DNA from: Chryseobacterium capnotolerans
GTDB lineage: Bacteria > Bacteroidota > Bacteroidia > Flavobacteriales > Weeksellaceae
Reading direction: 5' to 3'
NCBI RefSeq assembly: GCF_021278965.1
Contig: NZ_CP065589.1
Coordinates: forward strand, 3,167,001 to 3,231,000
DNA: 64,000 nucleotides
A program made the position numbers and the translations under genes. The notes beneath the pieces are model-generated. The model was not told the DNA's origin, ran no database searches, and saw only the letters and a program-made list of their open reading frames with translations. This document shows, in pieces, positions 1-10,303 of this stretch; the first letter of the stretch is position 1, and each line of letters opens with the position of its first letter.

Positions 1-2267
1 ACTGACTGAAGTATACGGAATACCAAAAGAGAATTTATATGTAACCATTTTTGAAGGGGATGCATCTGAAAACCTTAACAGAGACCAGGATGCTTATAAT
101 TTCTGGAAATCTCATATTGCAGAGGATAGAATCATCAACGGAAATAAAAAGGATAACTTCTGGGAAATGGGCGCAAGCGGACCTTGTGGACCTTGTTCGG
201 AAATCCATATCGATTTAAGAACTCCTGAAGAAAAAGCTAAAGTTTCTGGTTTGGAACTGGTGAACAATGATCACCCTCAAGTAGTAGAAGTTTGGAACCT
301 CGTTTTCATGGAATTTAACAGAAAAGCTGATGGTTCTCTGGAAAAATTACCTGCTCAACACGTAGATACAGGAATGGGCTTTGAGCGTCTTTGTATGGCA
401 CTTCAAGGGAAATCTTCCAACTATGATACTGATGTTTTCACTCCGCTAATTGCTAAAGTTGAAGAACTTTCAGGAAAAAAATATACCGGAATTTTAGAAG
501 ATGAAAAAGATATTGCCATTCGTGTGGTGGTTGATCACATCAGAGCAGTTTCTTTTGCAATTGCAGACGGACAATTGCCTTCAAACGGAGGAGCCGGTTA
601 CGTTATCAGAAGAATTTTGAGAAGAGGAATTTCTTATTCTTATCGATTCTTAGATATGAAAGAACCTTTCCTTTACAAATTGGTTGCTGTTCTTCAGGAA
701 CAAATGGGAGCTTTCTTCCCTGAGCTTGAAAAGCAAGGAACTTTGGTAACAGAAGTCATCAAAAGTGAAGAAGATTCATTCTTAAAAACGATTGAAAACG
801 GTCTGATCAGAGTTGATAAATTAATTCAACAGACGATTGCTGATAACTTGAAAGTATTACCAAGTGAAGAGGTTTTCGAATTGTATGACACCTATGGTTT
901 CCCTGATGACTTAACAAGAATTATTGCTGAGGAAAAAGGATTAACGATTGATGAAAAAGGTTTTGAGGCTGAAATGGAGAAGCAAAAACTTCGTTCAAAA
1001 GCGGATTCTGCTCAGAAAGTATACGATTGGGTTATTGTAGAAGAAAAGCCTGAAACATTTGTGGGATACGACCAGATTGAGTCTGAAACTTCTATTACAA
1101 GATACAGAAAAGTAGAAAATAAAGACGGAGAATTTTACCAAGTGGTACTCAGCAACTCTCCTTTCTACCCTGAAGGTGGTGGACAGGTTGGTGACAAGGG
1201 TGTCCTTGAAAACGCTACTGAAAGCTTCGAAGTATTGGAAACTAAAAAAGAAAATGGATTGATCATTTCTTTGATTAATGGTCTTCCAAAAGATGCAGGT
1301 GCGGTTTTCTATGCTAAAGTAAATGCAACAGATAGAAAGAACTCTCAGGGTAATCACTCTGTAACTCACCTTTTACATGAGGCATTAAGAGATGTTCTGG
1401 GAACTCACGTAGAGCAAAAAGGTTCTTACGTAGGTCCTGATTATCTTCGTTTCGACTTCTCTCACTTTAATAAAATGACTGAAGAAGAAATTGCTTTAAT
1501 TGAAGAAAAAGTAAACCACAAGATCAAAGAAAGCATTGCATTACAGGAATTCAGAAGCATCCCGATTAAGGAAGCTTTGGAGAAAGGAGCAATGGCTTTA
1601 TTTGGTGAAAAATATGGTGACAATGTGAGAATGATCCAATTCGGAAGTTCTAAGGAACTTTGCGGAGGAACTCACGTAAAAAACACCAGCGAAATCGGTC
1701 ATTTCAAAATTACTTCTGAAGGATCTGCAGCAGCAGGGATCAGAAGGATTGAAGCCATCTCAGGAGATAAATCTGAGGAATATTTCAAGAGTCTTGAAAA
1801 ACAGATCATTGAACTTTCTCAATTACTGAAATCTAAAGATGTGGTAAGATCTATCGAGAAATTAATGGAGGAAAATGCTTCATTAAAAGCTGAAGTAGAT
1901 TCTTTTAAAAGGAAAAAGCAAAAGGAGAAATTGGTGACTGGAAAAATGCTTATGAGCAGAAAGGTAACAAACAGTTATTGGTAAAAAGACTTCTTTAGAT
2001 GCTGGATCTGTTAAAGATATTGTATTCCAGTTGAAGAAAGAGATCCCAACTTCGGTGACGATCATTCTTTCTAATGCTGATGGTAAGCCAATGATTACGG
2101 TAGGAGTTTCCGATGATCTGGCAGCAGACTATCAGGCAGGAGCTATTGTAAAGGATCTTGCTAAAGAAATCCAAGGTGGCGGAGGTGGAAATCCAGGTTT
2201 CGCAACAGCTGGAGGTAAAAACCTTGATGGATTGGAAAATGCTTATCAGAAGGCTTTGAATGTTTAA
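1..2267 (+). CDS. alaS: Alanine--tRNA ligase, 5' partial, with a frameshift
   Basis: Charges tRNA-Ala with alanine in the cytoplasm. The gene enters from the left edge, open in frame 2 from base 2, and lacks its N-terminus. Seen in order: the end of the aminoacylation core ([13 protein letters not shown]), the editing domain with a [12 protein letters not shown] metal motif near 1350-1380, the CGGTHV motif near 1660, and a C-terminal glycine-rich C-Ala segment ([14 protein letters not shown]) ending at 2267. The reading frame breaks at a run of four A at 1907-1910. With five A the lysine-rich linker reads through to the C-Ala domain. AlaS is essential, so a sequencing error is more likely than a real lesion. 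The family assignment is certain. Confidence 0.95.
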
Positions 2268-2290
2268 TAAAAAATACTTCAACATATTGA

Positions 2291-2326
2291 AAAACACCTG
2301 AATGAATCCATTCAGGTGTTTTTTAT
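2291..2326 (+). terminator. Rho-independent terminator after alaS
   Basis: Hairpin with arms AAAACACCTGAAT and ATTCAGGTGTTTT followed by more T, 23 bases after the alaS stop. Confidence 0.85.
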
Positions 2327-2424
2327 TTATATCCATTCTAATTATTGACTATTCCTTAACAAACCTCTACCTAATCTTAAACTATTTGTTTTCTCCCCGT
2401 AAAGTCTAATTAACACTAAGCCTT

Positions 2425-2432
2425 TAGTTTTG
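2425..2432 (+). promoter_or_regulatory. Candidate -7 box for the PhoX-like gene
   Basis: TAGTTTTG matches the Bacteroidota -7 consensus TAnnTTTG exactly and lies 28 bases before the ATG at 2461. No TTG is found 19 bases upstream, so only half of the promoter is supported. Confidence 0.4.
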
Positions 2433-2460
2433 TCATAATCGAAATTCAAAAAAAGTAATT

Positions 2461-3939
2461 ATGAAAATTAACAAAACTATTGGAGCTTTAGTCTTTGCTG
2501 CACTTGCTTTTCAAAGCTGTAATGAAGACAATAACAGCGATAATAATACTCCTGTCAATGACAAAATCAAAATTGAAAATTTCTCTAAAGAGTCGGCTTT
2601 TGTGTATGGAATGACTGGTTTTGAAAACTTAAATATTACCACGCTTATTTCCAGTTCTGATATTCTTTCAGGCTCTCCTGATTTTGTTTTTGGAGGCCAG
2701 CCGGACGGAATGGGAATCATGAAAGACCCTAAATCCGATGGTTATCTGATGATTACCAACCATGAGATCAAACAATCTGTCTCAAGAGTATATCTGGATA
2801 AAACGTTCAGACCTGTAAAAGGAGAATATATTTTAAATGGAACCGGTGGGATGACAAGATTGTGTTCTGCGACTTTGGCAACTCCAGAAATTCATGGTTT
2901 CAGTGCGTTTCTTACTGCAGGTGAATCTGGTGAAGAAAGTATGGTTCATGCTCTGGATCCATTATCACCAGCTTCTCAGGCATCAGATAAAACCAGAGTA
3001 AAGCCGGCTTTAGGAAAGGCTTCTATGGAAAATGCAGTTCCGCTTCCTAAAGATGTTTCTAATGGAAAATCTTATATCCTGATTGGTGAAGACCAGTCGT
3101 ATTCTTCTTCTCATCAATCTGCAGGACAGCTGATCATGTATGTAGCAGATACTCAGGGAGACCTTAACAACGGAAAATTATATGCTCTGAAAAGAACCAA
3201 TAATAATTATACTGAAACAGATATGACGAAAGGAAATTCCTACGATGTAGAGTTTGTTGAAATTCCTAACGCTAAAAACCTTACCGGAGCTCAAATCAAT
3301 CAGAAAAATATTGATAATAACGCCATTCGTTTTTCAAGAGTTGAAGATGTAGATTACAGAAAAGGAGCGGGAAAAGGAAGAGAGATCTACTTTACCGCTA
3401 CCGGAGAATCTTCTGACGGGGTAAATCCAAAACCGGGATTAACGATGTGGGGAAGAGTTTACAAACTTGTTCTTAACTCCAGTAATATGCTGGCAGGAAA
3501 ATTAGAAGTAGTGGCAGAAGGAGATTCTGATCCGGGAAATAACCTGATCAATCCTGATAATTTATGTGTAACTGAAAACTATGTTTACATTCAGGAAGAT
3601 GGAGACTCCTATTACAAAGCAGCCAAACATGATTCTCATATCTGGCAATTGAATATCGCTACAAAGCAATATAAGCCATGGCTGAATATGAAACATAACA
3701 GAGGTAATGCTGCATGGAATACGGCTTACAACCAATCCGGAGACCTTGAGAAGTACGGTTCATGGGAATATGGAGCAATGGTTGATATTTCTGATATCAT
3801 CGGAGTTCCTAATACATTTGCTGTGAATATCCACTCTCACACCTGGCAGCTGGATAAATTTAAAAATCCTGACGGCTCCGGAATCAACACCAACAAAGAA
3901 GGTGGACAAATTGTAATTATCAGAAACGTAGAAAAATAG
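2461..3939 (+). CDS. PhoX/DUF839-like lipoprotein
   Basis: A 492-residue exported protein. Residues 1-20 form a lipoprotein signal (AALAFQSC, lipidated Cys near 20) followed by an Asn/Asp-rich linker. The body has motifs resembling the PhoX alkaline phosphatase beta-propeller family: an early NHE, FSRVEDVDYR near residues 291-300, NPDNLCV near 361-367 and a late NIHSHTWQL. PhoX enzymes are Ca/Fe-dependent phosphatases, but I cannot confirm all metal ligands here, so phosphatase activity is inferred. It stands alone between two terminators, upstream of the cytochrome c peroxidase gene. It could be a non-enzymatic propeller lipoprotein. Confidence 0.65.
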   Translation: MKINKTIGALVFAALAFQSCNEDNNSDNNTPVNDKIKIENFSKESAFVYGMTGFENLNITTLISSSDILSGSPDFVFGGQPDGMGIMKDPKSDGYLMITNHEIKQSVSRVYLDKTFRPVKGEYILNGTGGMTRLCSATLATPEIHGFSAFLTAGESGEESMVHALDPLSPASQASDKTRVKPALGKASMENAVPLPKDVSNGKSYILIGEDQSYSSSHQSAGQLIMYVADTQGDLNNGKLYALKRTNNNYTETDMTKGNSYDVEFVEIPNAKNLTGAQINQKNIDNNAIRFSRVEDVDYRKGAGKGREIYFTATGESSDGVNPKPGLTMWGRVYKLVLNSSNMLAGKLEVVAEGDSDPGNNLINPDNLCVTENYVYIQEDGDSYYKAAKHDSHIWQLNIATKQYKPWLNMKHNRGNAAWNTAYNQSGDLEKYGSWEYGAMVDISDIIGVPNTFAVNIHSHTWQLDKFKNPDGSGINTNKEGGQIVIIRNVEK

Positions 3940-3961
3940 TTGTAAATACTCCATATTAATC

Positions 3962-3998
3962 AAAGTATCAACAGAAAATTCCTGTTGATACTTTTTCG
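3962..3998 (+). terminator. Rho-independent terminator
   Basis: Twelve-base perfect arms AAGTATCAACAG and CTGTTGATACTT followed by TTT, directly after the PhoX-like gene and just before the ATG at 4004. Confidence 0.85.
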
Positions 3999-4003
3999 TA
4001 CTT

Positions 4004-5818
4004 ATGAAGAAACTTTCAAAATATCCGATATTTCTTCTTTTATATTCTGCAGCGGCACTTTTTGTTCTTTCCTATTGTAAAAGTGAGAAACAGCAGCCAG
4101 TATATGAAGATCTGGGTTCTGTGAAAAACAGAATCATCACCACCAACACTGATTTTGAAAAACAAATCAATGAACTGAAAACCCTTGTTTCTAAGGACTC
4201 TGATGAAAAACTTCTTCAGGAGAAGTTTGAAAGTATCAGAAAAACTTATAAAAAAATGGAATGGGCTATAGAGTATTTCCTTCCGCATTCTGCAAGATTC
4301 ATTAACGGCCCTGCTCTTCCGGAAATAGAAATGGATGAACATACAGAGATAGAACCTGAAGGACTACAAGTTTTGGAGGAAATGTTTTATCCTTACCAGA
4401 AAGAAAATAAAGATGAGGCAAACAGAATGCTCAACAAACTCATCAATAAAAGCAATACCATAAAAACCAATTTCCAGGTCATTACCGTTAGCAAAGATCA
4501 GGTTTTTGATGCTTTGAGGCAGGAAACTTTCAGAATTTCCAGTCTGGGAATATCAGGTTTTGACACTCCTATTTCCGGAGTATTTTTAAAGGAAATCCCT
4601 TCTTCTCTGGAAGGTATTAGAGAAGCCTTGGAACAAATATCAACTGACAGATCAAAAGATAAAGCTCTAAAAAAGCATTATAACGGAGATCAATGCAGCA
4701 ACACAAGCTCTGAAAAAAAATACGGATAAAAATACATTTGATTATGTAAACTTTATACCGGATCATCTTAATAAGATCACTGCCCTGATGCTTGATTTTA
4801 AAAATCAGGAAAAAATTCCTGATGTAGAGGTAACAACAGCATTAAACAAAAATGCCGCTACCTTTTTTCTAAAAACGCTTTCAATTCTAATGCTTTCACT
4901 CCTGGAAAAGAATATGCTTTTTCTGAAGAAAAGGCAGCTCTTGGACATCAGCTTTTTAATGATAATATGTTATCAAATAATAACAACCGCAGCTGTGCAA
5001 CCTGCCACATCCCTGAAAAAGCTTTTACTGATGGTCTTGCAAAATCGATGTCGCTTGAAAATTCGGAACTTGCCAGAAATGCCCCTTCTCTCAACTATGC
5101 CGGTTATCAGCATGGACAGTTTTGGGATATGAGGAAAGATGATCTGGAAGGGCAAAGTTCGGATGTTATCTCTAACAAAGAAGAAATGCATGGTGATTTA
5201 ACGATCATTCTTGCCAAAATTAATCAGGATAAAAATTACCAGGCGGCATTTAAAAAGATTTATCATTCACAAAAGGCTGAGGTGTGGCAGCTTCAAAATG
5301 TATTGGCAAGCTATATACGTTCTTTAGCAAAGTTCAATTCCAATTTTGATGAATATATGCGGGGAAATAAATCGGCAATGACCGAAAGTCAAAAGCGTGG
5401 TTTTAATTTATTTGTAGGGAAAGCCCAATGTGCCATATGTCATTTTATTCCTTTATTCAATGGTACTATTCCTCCTACTTTCAAAAAAACAGAGCAGGAA
5501 GTATTGGGAATAGCTATGAATGGAGAAAATAAAACATTTGACAATGATCTGGGAAGAGGAAAATTTCATGAAACAGTGGCAGCATTACAGCACTCTTTCA
5601 AAACACCTACCCTTAGAAATATTCATAAAACAGCTCCTTATATGCACAACGGAGGTTATAAAACCTTGAAAGAGGTCATGAATTTTTACAATAAAGGCGG
5701 TGGAAAAGGTTTCGGATTCAAGGTAGACAACCAAACACTTTCTGATGCTCCTTTGCGGCTAACTGAACTTGAAATAGATGATATTATTGAATTTATGAAG
5801 GCTTTGGATGATAATTAA
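4004..5818 (+). CDS. Di-haem cytochrome c peroxidase with a long N-terminal extension (two frameshifts)
   Basis: Periplasmic c-type cytochrome of the CCP/MauG family, which reduces peroxide or oxidises other substrates. It has an N-terminal signal/anchor with a possible lipobox (LSYC), then about 270 mostly helical residues before the catalytic part. The catalytic part carries two haem motifs, CATCH (4994-5008) and CAICH (5429-5443), and a C-terminal TPTLRN...APYMHNGGY signature. The frame shifts +1 at an A6 run (4669-4674) and is restored at a T6 run (4863-4868). Between them the alternative frame reads the expected sequence. Corrected length is 604 residues. The two compensating homopolymer indels look like sequencing errors. 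The N-terminal part resembles imelysin-like extensions known in Bacteroidota CCPs, but that is a tentative reading. Confidence 0.85.
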
Positions 5819-5839
5819 ATAATTTAAGATCTAAACAAT

Positions 5840-5880
5840 GATAAAAACTCCTGGATAAATAGAATTCGGGAGTTTTTTTA
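5840..5880 (+). terminator. Terminator after the cytochrome c peroxidase
   Basis: Imperfect hairpin AAAACTCCTGG...TCGGGAGTTTT ending in a seven-T run, 25 bases after the stop. Confidence 0.7.
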
Positions 5881-6040
5881 TTGGAATTTTTCAGAAAATA
5901 CAGAAACACAATCTAGAGGTATTCTTTACGGCGGATATTTTAGGAAACAATAATCCCTATCTTAGATTAAATCAATGTTATACTGTGTTAAAAACTTTTC
6001 TACCACAATAAATATTATTAATTTTACCTAGTTTTTTTAC

Positions 6041-8437
6041 ATGAAAAGGGGTTTACAATTATTTTTTTTCCTGATATGCTTTTTGGGGTATTCACAGCTT
6101 AAAATTAAAGTTGTAGATGCCGCCAGTCAAAAACCCGTATCAAAAGCTAAGATTTTCTGTGACAGTACCATTCTTGGCTATACCAACACACAGGGAATTC
6201 TGGAATTTAAAGCGGAATGCAAAAACATAGAAGTTGAAGCAGAATCATACCAAAAGGAAATAGCCACTGTAGAAAGCAGTATGGAAGTTTTCCTGACCAA
6301 AAAAACTTCAAAAACCACCAATATTGAAACGGTAGTGATTGAAGATAAAAGTGATCCCAGGGCTTTGGAAATTCTGAAAAAGGTAAATAAGCTCTTCAAT
6401 GAAAACTCTCCTAAAAGCTTAAGTTCTTACACTTATAAGTCTTACGAAAAAATTTCCCTTGATATTGACCAGGACAGTCTGACTCAATTCAATCAGTATT
6501 TTAATGATTTGAACTTCTTCAAGAAAAAGAGGGAAAAGGACTCCCTGAATAACATCAGTGCAAGAAAAATTTTTGCGAAGAGCAAACTCTTCCTTTGGGA
6601 AAGAGCCCAGGAGTTTTTATATTCCAAAAAATACGGTGAAAAGATCAATATCCTTGATAACAGAATTTCGGGTCTAAAACAGCCAGTCTATGAAATGATT
6701 GCGCTTCAGCAAAGTAACAGAGATATTGTTCCCGAGCAGGTAAAACCAGAAAACAGAGGGCTTTACAGATATTTTCTTTCTGATACCATAGAACTTGACG
6801 GAAGGAAAAACTTTGTCATCCGTTTTCGTGAGGTGAACTATAAAAATCCGGATAAAAAAAGAAAGTACACAGGAGCCATCTATATTGACACTGAGACTTA
6901 CGGGATCAAAAAAATTGAAAACTTCAGTAAAAACAAGAACGACGGTATCATCACCAGTACCTGGATTTTTTACAACAATAAATGGTTCCTTGCCCATGAA
7001 ACGACCAAGCTTAAAATGGGAAAAATGGCTATGGACGACAAGGAACATACCGACAAAAAAGATAAAAAAAGCTTTGGTACTTACGCGTTTCTTACCTCAA
7101 AATATTTTGACTTTGCTTCTCCGATTGAAGAAAAACCCCAGGATTTCAAAGGGTATACTTTCTCTGTAAAAAGCATTGACGGGCATTCTCTGAATCAATA
7201 CAGAACTGAACCGCTTACAGAAAGGGAACAGAATACTTACAAAACCATTGACAGTCTTGGTAAGAAATATAAAATTGACAGCAAAGCACAAATCATTTCA
7301 GGATTGCTTAACGGGCAAATCAGAGTAGGTATCGTGGATTTTGCTGTGGATGAAATCGCCAATTATAACTCATACGAAGGATTTCGATTGGGATTAAAGG
7401 CTAAAATCAATGAAAATTTCAATCCTTATTTCTCTCCGGATTATTATTTTGCTTATGGTGTAAAAGACCGAAGATGGAAATACGGGATGGGAATCGATAT
7501 CAAAACAACGTTGGAAAAGAATTCCTTTTTCAGGTTTGATTTTTATGATGATGTGACTGCTTCCGGGGAATTCTACAGAAGACTCTGGAATTTCAAAATG
7601 CGGATGATGAACTTTGGAAATAACCTGAACAATGATAAGTATTTCCACTTCAAAGGTGCCTCATTATCTTATCTGAATGATGTTACAAATGGCCTTACCT
7701 TAGCCTTTGCTGTAAGAAGAAATATTGAGGAAGCCCAGTTTGATTATCAGTTCAGAGATGGCGGGTCTTCTTTCAAGAACTTCAATACATTGTTTACATT
7801 AAAGTATTCACCGAATTCTACTAATATTATGACACCTCAGGGAAAATCTCTGATCGATCAAAAATATCCTGAATTGTATTTCAACTATGAGCAGAGCTAT
7901 AAAATGGCGGGTGGAAGTTTCAATTATTCCCGTTTTGATGCCCTTTTTGTTCATAATTTTAAAACCCCAATCGGAACAACAGGTTTCAGATTATACGGTG
8001 GACTGGTTTTAGGAGAAGCTCCCATCTGGAAGAACTTTACGATGAACGGACTAGCCTCTCCGGGCAAGGATTTTAATTTTAACCTTACTTCGTTTCTTGG
8101 GTTTGCTACTTTGGAAGGTGGGAAATATTATAACGATAAATTTGTTGCTTATTATTTCACCCATAAACTTCCTTGGTACTTCAAAAGTTTTGGACATAAT
8201 GTTTCCAGCTTTGATTTTGTACTGCGTGGAACGATTGGTGATATGAAACATCCGGAATACCATCAGTTCAAGTTTAAAAAACTGGATCACCTGTATCAGG
8301 AGGTAGGATTGGAATGGAATAACTTCCTTTCCAGCTATTTCAATCTGGGGTTATTTTATAGAGTGGGATATTATGCTACGCCACACTTTAAACAGAATTT
8401 TGCTATTCAGTTTAAATTGAAATTCCTTGAATTTTAA
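6041..8437 (+). CDS. DUF5686 outer-membrane protein with a carboxypeptidase-regulatory-like domain
   Basis: A 798-residue outer-membrane protein. Residues 1-18 are a signal peptide (FFLICFLGYSQ). Residues 19-85 are a carboxypeptidase-regulatory-like beta sandwich (KIKVVDAASQKPVSKAKI). The remainder is a long region ending in many amphipathic strands and a terminal aromatic (KLKFLEF), as expected for a beta-barrel. DUF5686 proteins are common in Flavobacteriia and their function is unknown. The gene stands alone, with a gap of about 220 bases upstream, and is followed 27 bases later by a small ORF. Confidence 0.85.
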   Translation: MKRGLQLFFFLICFLGYSQLKIKVVDAASQKPVSKAKIFCDSTILGYTNTQGILEFKAECKNIEVEAESYQKEIATVESSMEVFLTKKTSKTTNIETVVIEDKSDPRALEILKKVNKLFNENSPKSLSSYTYKSYEKISLDIDQDSLTQFNQYFNDLNFFKKKREKDSLNNISARKIFAKSKLFLWERAQEFLYSKKYGEKINILDNRISGLKQPVYEMIALQQSNRDIVPEQVKPENRGLYRYFLSDTIELDGRKNFVIRFREVNYKNPDKKRKYTGAIYIDTETYGIKKIENFSKNKNDGIITSTWIFYNNKWFLAHETTKLKMGKMAMDDKEHTDKKDKKSFGTYAFLTSKYFDFASPIEEKPQDFKGYTFSVKSIDGHSLNQYRTEPLTEREQNTYKTIDSLGKKYKIDSKAQIISGLLNGQIRVGIVDFAVDEIANYNSYEGFRLGLKAKINENFNPYFSPDYYFAYGVKDRRWKYGMGIDIKTTLEKNSFFRFDFYDDVTASGEFYRRLWNFKMRMMNFGNNLNNDKYFHFKGASLSYLNDVTNGLTLAFAVRRNIEEAQFDYQFRDGGSSFKNFNTLFTLKYSPNSTNIMTPQGKSLIDQKYPELYFNYEQSYKMAGGSFNYSRFDALFVHNFKTPIGTTGFRLYGGLVLGEAPIWKNFTMNGLASPGKDFNFNLTSFLGFATLEGGKYYNDKFVAYYFTHKLPWYFKSFGHNVSSFDFVLRGTIGDMKHPEYHQFKFKKLDHLYQEVGLEWNNFLSSYFNLGLFYRVGYYATPHFKQNFAIQFKLKFLEF

Positions 8438-8464
8438 TCAAGAATAAATTATACATACAATAAT

Positions 8465-8701
8465 ATGCAAAGAATAGAGATCAAAGCGGAAGGCTTTTTT
8501 GAGTTATTAAAATTAAAAGATACTTCCATGTGGGCTATTTTCTCACAGATGATTGATGGGAATGAAAAAGAAATCATATTTTTAGATCATGAAGGTAAAA
8601 TCCTTTTCAACTATATTTTACCAGCTGATGCAGAGAAACTGGAAGAAGACAGAAAAGAGTTCTCCAAACAGTTTACTGATAAGCTTGGCAGTTTAAATTA
8701 A
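8465..8701 (+). CDS. Small conserved-looking hypothetical protein
   Basis: 78 residues, no signal peptide and no membrane segment. It is rich in acidic and basic residues, with an alternating strand pattern (EIIFLDHEGKILFNYIL) and a C-terminal charged helix. It lies 27 bases after the DUF5686 gene and 6 bases before the M28 peptidase gene, so co-transcription with the peptidase is likely. No family is recognised. Its tight fit between two real genes and normal codon use support it being a gene. Confidence 0.65.
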   Translation: MQRIEIKAEGFFELLKLKDTSMWAIFSQMIDGNEKEIIFLDHEGKILFNYILPADAEKLEEDRKEFSKQFTDKLGSLN

Positions 8702-8707
8702 AAGCCA

Positions 8708-10177
8708 ATGAATAAGAATTATATTTTTTCTTTACTGGGTCTTTTTTTATTCAGTATCGGAAGTGCTCAAAGCTATAAAAAACCTCTGGTATCAGCTATT
8801 AAAGAAACTGATCTCAGAAAAGACATGTATGAATTGGCAGCAGATCAGTTCTGGGGCCGTGAAGCAGGAACTTTAGATGAATTAAAGGTATCCATGTGGC
8901 TGGCAGATAAAGCCAAAGAGACAGGAATGAAACCTGCTGGTGACCATGGGACTTTTTTCCAGTTTTTTGATATGTACAGGCATCAGACCACTCCACAGAG
9001 CAGTCTGAAAATTGGAGATACTCCATTGAAACTATGGAAAGACTACCTTGTTGCAGAACCTGTAAATGCTTCTGTTGATGCAGAAATTGTATATGCCGGA
9101 AATACTGAACCTGAAGATCTTGCCAAACTGAATCTTAAAGGAAAAGTACTGGCTGTAAATGCTTCTGACAAAAACATTGATAAGGAAATGACTCTTTTTG
9201 TAAGAAGATATCCCGGATTTGTAAGAACAAAATATTATAATAAAGCAAATGAACTGGGAGCAAAAGCGATCATTTTCATCACGGATGATATTTCTGAAAA
9301 AAGCTGGGTAGAAGTTCTTCCTCAAATGACAAGAGGAACCTATGGTGTAGAAGGGCTTAGAGAAAAAATCACCAACAATATTCCTGTTCTTTGGATCAAA
9401 AGAGAAAATGCTGCCTGGGTAAAAAACAATCCTAAAGTTGCTCTTAACCTGATGACGGAAACGTACAAATATCCTTCAGTAAACATCATCGGGAAAATTG
9501 AAGGAACAGACCCTGTCCTTAAAAAAGAATATGTTCTGTTGAGCGGACACCAGGACCATGACGGAATCAGACATCCTGTAAAAAACGACACGATTTACAA
9601 TGGTGCTGACGACAATGCAAGTACCTGTGTTGCGATGCTGGCCATGGCGAGAGCTTATAAAAAGCAACCGGGAAAAAGAAGTATTCTGTTTGTTTTCCAT
9701 GGAGCTGAAGAAAGAGGATTATTAGGTTCAAGATGGCATGCTGCCCATCCTGTAGTTCCGAAAGAGAATATTGTAGCGGTACTGAATGGTGACATGATCG
9801 GAAGAAATGATAATAATGAAGCCGCTTTATTAGGTGGAAATGCGCCGCATAAAAACTCTGAAGAGCTTGTAAAAATGGCCGAAGATGCTAATAACGAAAG
9901 TACAAAATTCAAGTATTTAAAAGATTGGGATTCTCCGAATCATGCTGAATATTTTTATTTCAGAAGCGATCACCTTCCGTATGCTAAAGTAGGTATTCCT
10001 TCCATATTTTTCACCAGTGTGCTGCATGATCAGTATCACACTCCACAAGATGAATCTGAAAACATCAACTACAAGAAGCTGTATAAAATGACAGAATGGA
10101 TGTACAGAACATCCTGGAAAGTAGCCAACGAGGTTGAACGTCCGAAAGTCATTTCAAATTTTACGCTTGAAAGATAA
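8708..10177 (+). CDS. Secreted M28-family zinc aminopeptidase
   Basis: A 489-residue exported metallopeptidase that probably removes N-terminal amino acids from peptides outside the cytoplasmic membrane. Residues 1-20 are a signal peptide (SLLGLFLFSIGSAQ). Residues of about 110-240 look like a PA-type insert. The M28 zinc ligands are visible in order: LSGHQDHDG, YNGADDNAS, HGAEERG, LNGDMIGR and DQYHTPQDE. The set of His, Asp, Glu, Asp and His is complete, so the enzyme should be active. It ends at its own terminator, convergent with the ilv operon. Confidence 0.9.
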   Translation: MNKNYIFSLLGLFLFSIGSAQSYKKPLVSAIKETDLRKDMYELAADQFWGREAGTLDELKVSMWLADKAKETGMKPAGDHGTFFQFFDMYRHQTTPQSSLKIGDTPLKLWKDYLVAEPVNASVDAEIVYAGNTEPEDLAKLNLKGKVLAVNASDKNIDKEMTLFVRRYPGFVRTKYYNKANELGAKAIIFITDDISEKSWVEVLPQMTRGTYGVEGLREKITNNIPVLWIKRENAAWVKNNPKVALNLMTETYKYPSVNIIGKIEGTDPVLKKEYVLLSGHQDHDGIRHPVKNDTIYNGADDNASTCVAMLAMARAYKKQPGKRSILFVFHGAEERGLLGSRWHAAHPVVPKENIVAVLNGDMIGRNDNNEAALLGGNAPHKNSEELVKMAEDANNESTKFKYLKDWDSPNHAEYFYFRSDHLPYAKVGIPSIFFTSVLHDQYHTPQDESENINYKKLYKMTEWMYRTSWKVANEVERPKVISNFTLER

Positions 10178-10182
10178 ATAAT

Positions 10183-10217
10183 CAACTCCGGCTCACGAAT
10201 GTGAGCCGGAGTTTTCT
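10183..10217 (+). terminator. Terminator after the M28 peptidase
   Basis: Perfect 13-base arms AACTCCGGCTCAC and GTGAGCCGGAGTT around a GAAT loop, followed by TTCTT. It may also end the ilv operon from the other side, but the T run favours the plus strand. Confidence 0.8.
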
Positions 10218-10227
10218 TGTTATAATA

Positions 10228-10265
10228 CCACTAATACACGAATGATTTTATTTGTGTATTAGTGG
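10228..10265 (+). repeat. Intergenic palindrome, AATACAC family
   Basis: Twelve-base perfect inverted arms CCACTAATACAC and GTGTATTAGTGG around AT-rich sequence. Its core at 10233-10251 matches 60667-60685 at 18 of 19 bases, so it belongs to a dispersed family. It sits between the convergent M28 and ilvA genes. Confidence 0.7.
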
Positions 10266-10303
10266 ATAATAAACATATACTGGATTCCAACGCTATAAAA
10301 CTG

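Noticed and set aside
1907..1910. Programmed frameshift in alaS
   Set aside because: No slippery heptamer with a downstream structure is evident, and the same kind of A-run deletion occurs in eight unrelated genes, so error is the simpler reading.
4788..5132. A separate 114-codon gene between the two halves of the cytochrome c peroxidase
   Set aside because: Its first part is the peroxidase itself in the shifted frame, and the remainder is out-of-frame translation of the haem region. Two homopolymer indels explain it.
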